Shown here: piece after piece, positions 62,904-64,000 of the stretch
How positions within the stretch are numbered: the first letter of the stretch is position 1
Layout of the letters: the number at the start of each line of letters is the position of its first letter
Assembly: GCF_000377005.1 (NCBI RefSeq)
Contig: NZ_AQYB01000033.1
Span: 248,001-312,000 of the forward strand
Source of the DNA: Streptococcus minor DSM 17118
GTDB taxonomy: Bacteria > Bacillota > Bacilli > Lactobacillales > Streptococcaceae
Direction: 5' to 3'
Length of the DNA: 64,000 bases
Notes under the pieces: generated by a model
Database searches by the model: none
Seen by the model: only the letters and a program-made list of their open reading frames with translations
What the model was told of the DNA's origin: nothing
Program-made: the position numbers and the translations under genes

Positions 62904-63650
62904 TTATAATTGAACTTGATTATAAGAACGTTCAAAATGCTTCAAGATATCCTGAGGAGCACCTTCAAAAGGAAGGCTAGTCTCCAAATCACCAAAAACG
63001 ATTGTCCGCATGGTTGCTTCTGCATCCTCGCAAGTAACCAATGTGATTTGGTTTCTATCAGGATAATCATCAATGACATCCACTCGCTCAGGTTCTACTG
63101 TTTCAACAGCAGTAATGACATAAACATAGATATTTTGCTTGTCCGTTATATAAATTTTCATCCCGTTTTTAGCCTTGTAGAGCGGAGAGAAAAGAGTCTC
63201 ACTAGCTCCAGCAATGCCAAAGATATGATGGCTAGCCAAAGTGTAGTTTCCTTGGCCCATGACTTGATTTTCCTTCATAGTGCCTGCTCCATACATAAGA
63301 GCAACATTAGATAAGCCTTTAAAAATCGGTAAATTAACCCCAAGATCAGGAATGGCAATACCACCAATAACAGGTAGTTGCTGTGCTTCCCACTGAGCCT
63401 TCAGCACAGCCTCTGTTGAGATAGATTCAACTTGGTTGAAGTCAAAAGTAACATCCGCATTTTTATTTTTTTCGATATCTTCTTTAGACACTTTGCTTAT
63501 TTGGTAATGATTGGAATACCAAGCAATAATCATATTACGGATAGAGGTATTAAAGATTAAAACTAAAGAAATAAGAATCAAGAGAAAGATGAATGTGCTT
63601 CTCAGAAAATGAAACTTTTTCTTTTTTTGATTTCTCTGCCTTCTCATCAT
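62904..63650 (-). CDS. srtA: Class A (housekeeping) sortase
   Basis: 248 residues. Basic tail and one N-terminal membrane anchor (about residues 15-33), then a sortase barrel with catalytic histidine in ASHHIFGI, cysteine in TLVTCED and arginine in [11 protein letters not shown]. No second hydrophobic helix, unlike the class C enzyme at 22.5 kb. It anchors LPXTG proteins such as the nucleotidase and probably the assembled pilus to the wall. It starts three bases behind gyrA, the conserved streptococcal arrangement. Two adjacent ATG codons are possible starts. Confidence 0.95.
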   Translation of the reverse strand: MMRRQRNQKKKKFHFLRSTFIFLLILISLVLIFNTSIRNMIIAWYSNHYQISKVSKEDIEKNKNADVTFDFNQVESISTEAVLKAQWEAQQLPVIGGIAIPDLGVNLPIFKGLSNVALMYGAGTMKENQVMGQGNYTLASHHIFGIAGASETLFSPLYKAKNGMKIYITDKQNIYVYVITAVETVEPERVDVIDDYPDRNQITLVTCEDAEATMRTIVFGDLETSLPFEGAPQDILKHFERSYNQVQL

Positions 63651-63653
63651 ATT

Positions 63654-64000
63654 TTACGCTTCACCCTCAATTTCTTCTTTTTCTTCTTCAGGTGCTACCA
63701 AGGCAAAGGCTACAATTTTCGCATCATCATCCAAGCGCATGACTTTAACTCCCATGGTTGAGCGACCAGTTTGAGAAATGTTGGAAACATTGGTGCGAAT
63801 GACAACGCCAGTATCCGTCATGACAACCATATCCTCATTACCCGAAACAGTTACCAGACCTGCTAACGGACCATTCTTGGTTGCTACGTTGAGGGTTTTG
63901 ATTCCCTTACCACCGCGACCCTTGGTTGGATATTCGCTAGCAGCTGTACGCTTACCAAAGCCTTTCTCTGTCAGCACTAAAACTTCCTGATCGTCAGAAA
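63654..64000 (-). CDS. gyrA: DNA gyrase subunit A, C-terminal part
   Basis: The last 115 residues of GyrA; the gene enters from the right edge. The visible part covers the final blades of the C-terminal DNA-wrapping beta-pinwheel: VLVLTEKGFGKRTAASEYPTKGRGGKGI, VTVSGNEDMVVMTDTGVVIRTNVSNI and STMGVKVMRLDDDAKIVAFALV, ending in an acidic tail EEEKEEIEGEA. srtA follows directly. Confidence 0.95.
   Translation of the reverse strand, partial: SDDQEVLVLTEKGFGKRTAASEYPTKGRGGKGIKTLNVATKNGPLAGLVTVSGNEDMVVMTDTGVVIRTNVSNISQTGRSTMGVKVMRLDDDAKIVAFALVAPEEEKEEIEGEA

Overview
The window is chromosomal DNA from a low-GC Gram-positive coccus, almost certainly a mitis- or sanguinis-group oral Streptococcus. Three things point there: LPXTG anchors with both a class A and a class C sortase, the linked order pta-rluD-nadK-relQ-CYTH-prs-cysteine desulfurase-DUF1831-rex-radC, and srtA directly behind gyrA. 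No tRNA, rRNA, transposase, phage gene or CRISPR array was seen. The species cannot be fixed from this sequence alone.

Layout. 1-14.9 kb: a heterodimeric ABC exporter (one partner cut by the window edge), a MATE exporter, xpt, nth, a ClC chloride channel, murB with potABCD (spermidine/putrescine uptake), hom-thrB (threonine pathway) and a secreted polysaccharide deacetylase. 14.9-22.2 kb: glycerol use (glpK, glpO and two tiny membrane proteins in the place expected for a glycerol facilitator), an Mga-like regulator and a flavin oxidoreductase. 22.4-31.2 kb: a compact sortase-dependent pilus locus encoding a coiled-coil protein, a signal peptidase, a 1671-residue adhesin, a backbone pilin and a sortase C. 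31.2-41.4 kb: a YeiH-type transporter, an LPXTG-anchored nucleotidase, an ATP-cone protein, pepF, asd-dapA and a CPA2-type antiporter with an attenuator-like leader. 41.4-51.2 kb: a possible small RNA, a frameshifted DUF1905 gene, a DNA alkylation repair protein, fhs, coaB-coaC with an ECF transporter, a phosphohexomutase, a long gene-free stretch and mutY. 51.2-64 kb: a second heterodimeric ABC exporter, pta and the conserved block listed above, ending in the 3' end of gyrA.

How parts fit together. The pilus locus supplies its own polymerising sortase but no second sortase or base pilin, so the housekeeping SrtA at 62.9 kb is the natural candidate to attach the finished fibre to the wall. 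GlpO is expected to release hydrogen peroxide. In the same window both DNA glycosylases that normally carry a [4Fe-4S] cluster (Nth and MutY) have lost the cluster ligands, which fits life with peroxide.

The most unusual object is the 830-base gap between the phosphohexomutase gene and mutY. On the minus strand it has a strong consensus promoter overlapped by a CcpA-type cre site, then about 690 bases without an ORF of 60 codons, containing two adjacent long-range helices (13 and 12 bp) plus several local perfect hairpins, and ends in a GC-rich hairpin. I read it as a large structured non-coding RNA of unassigned class.
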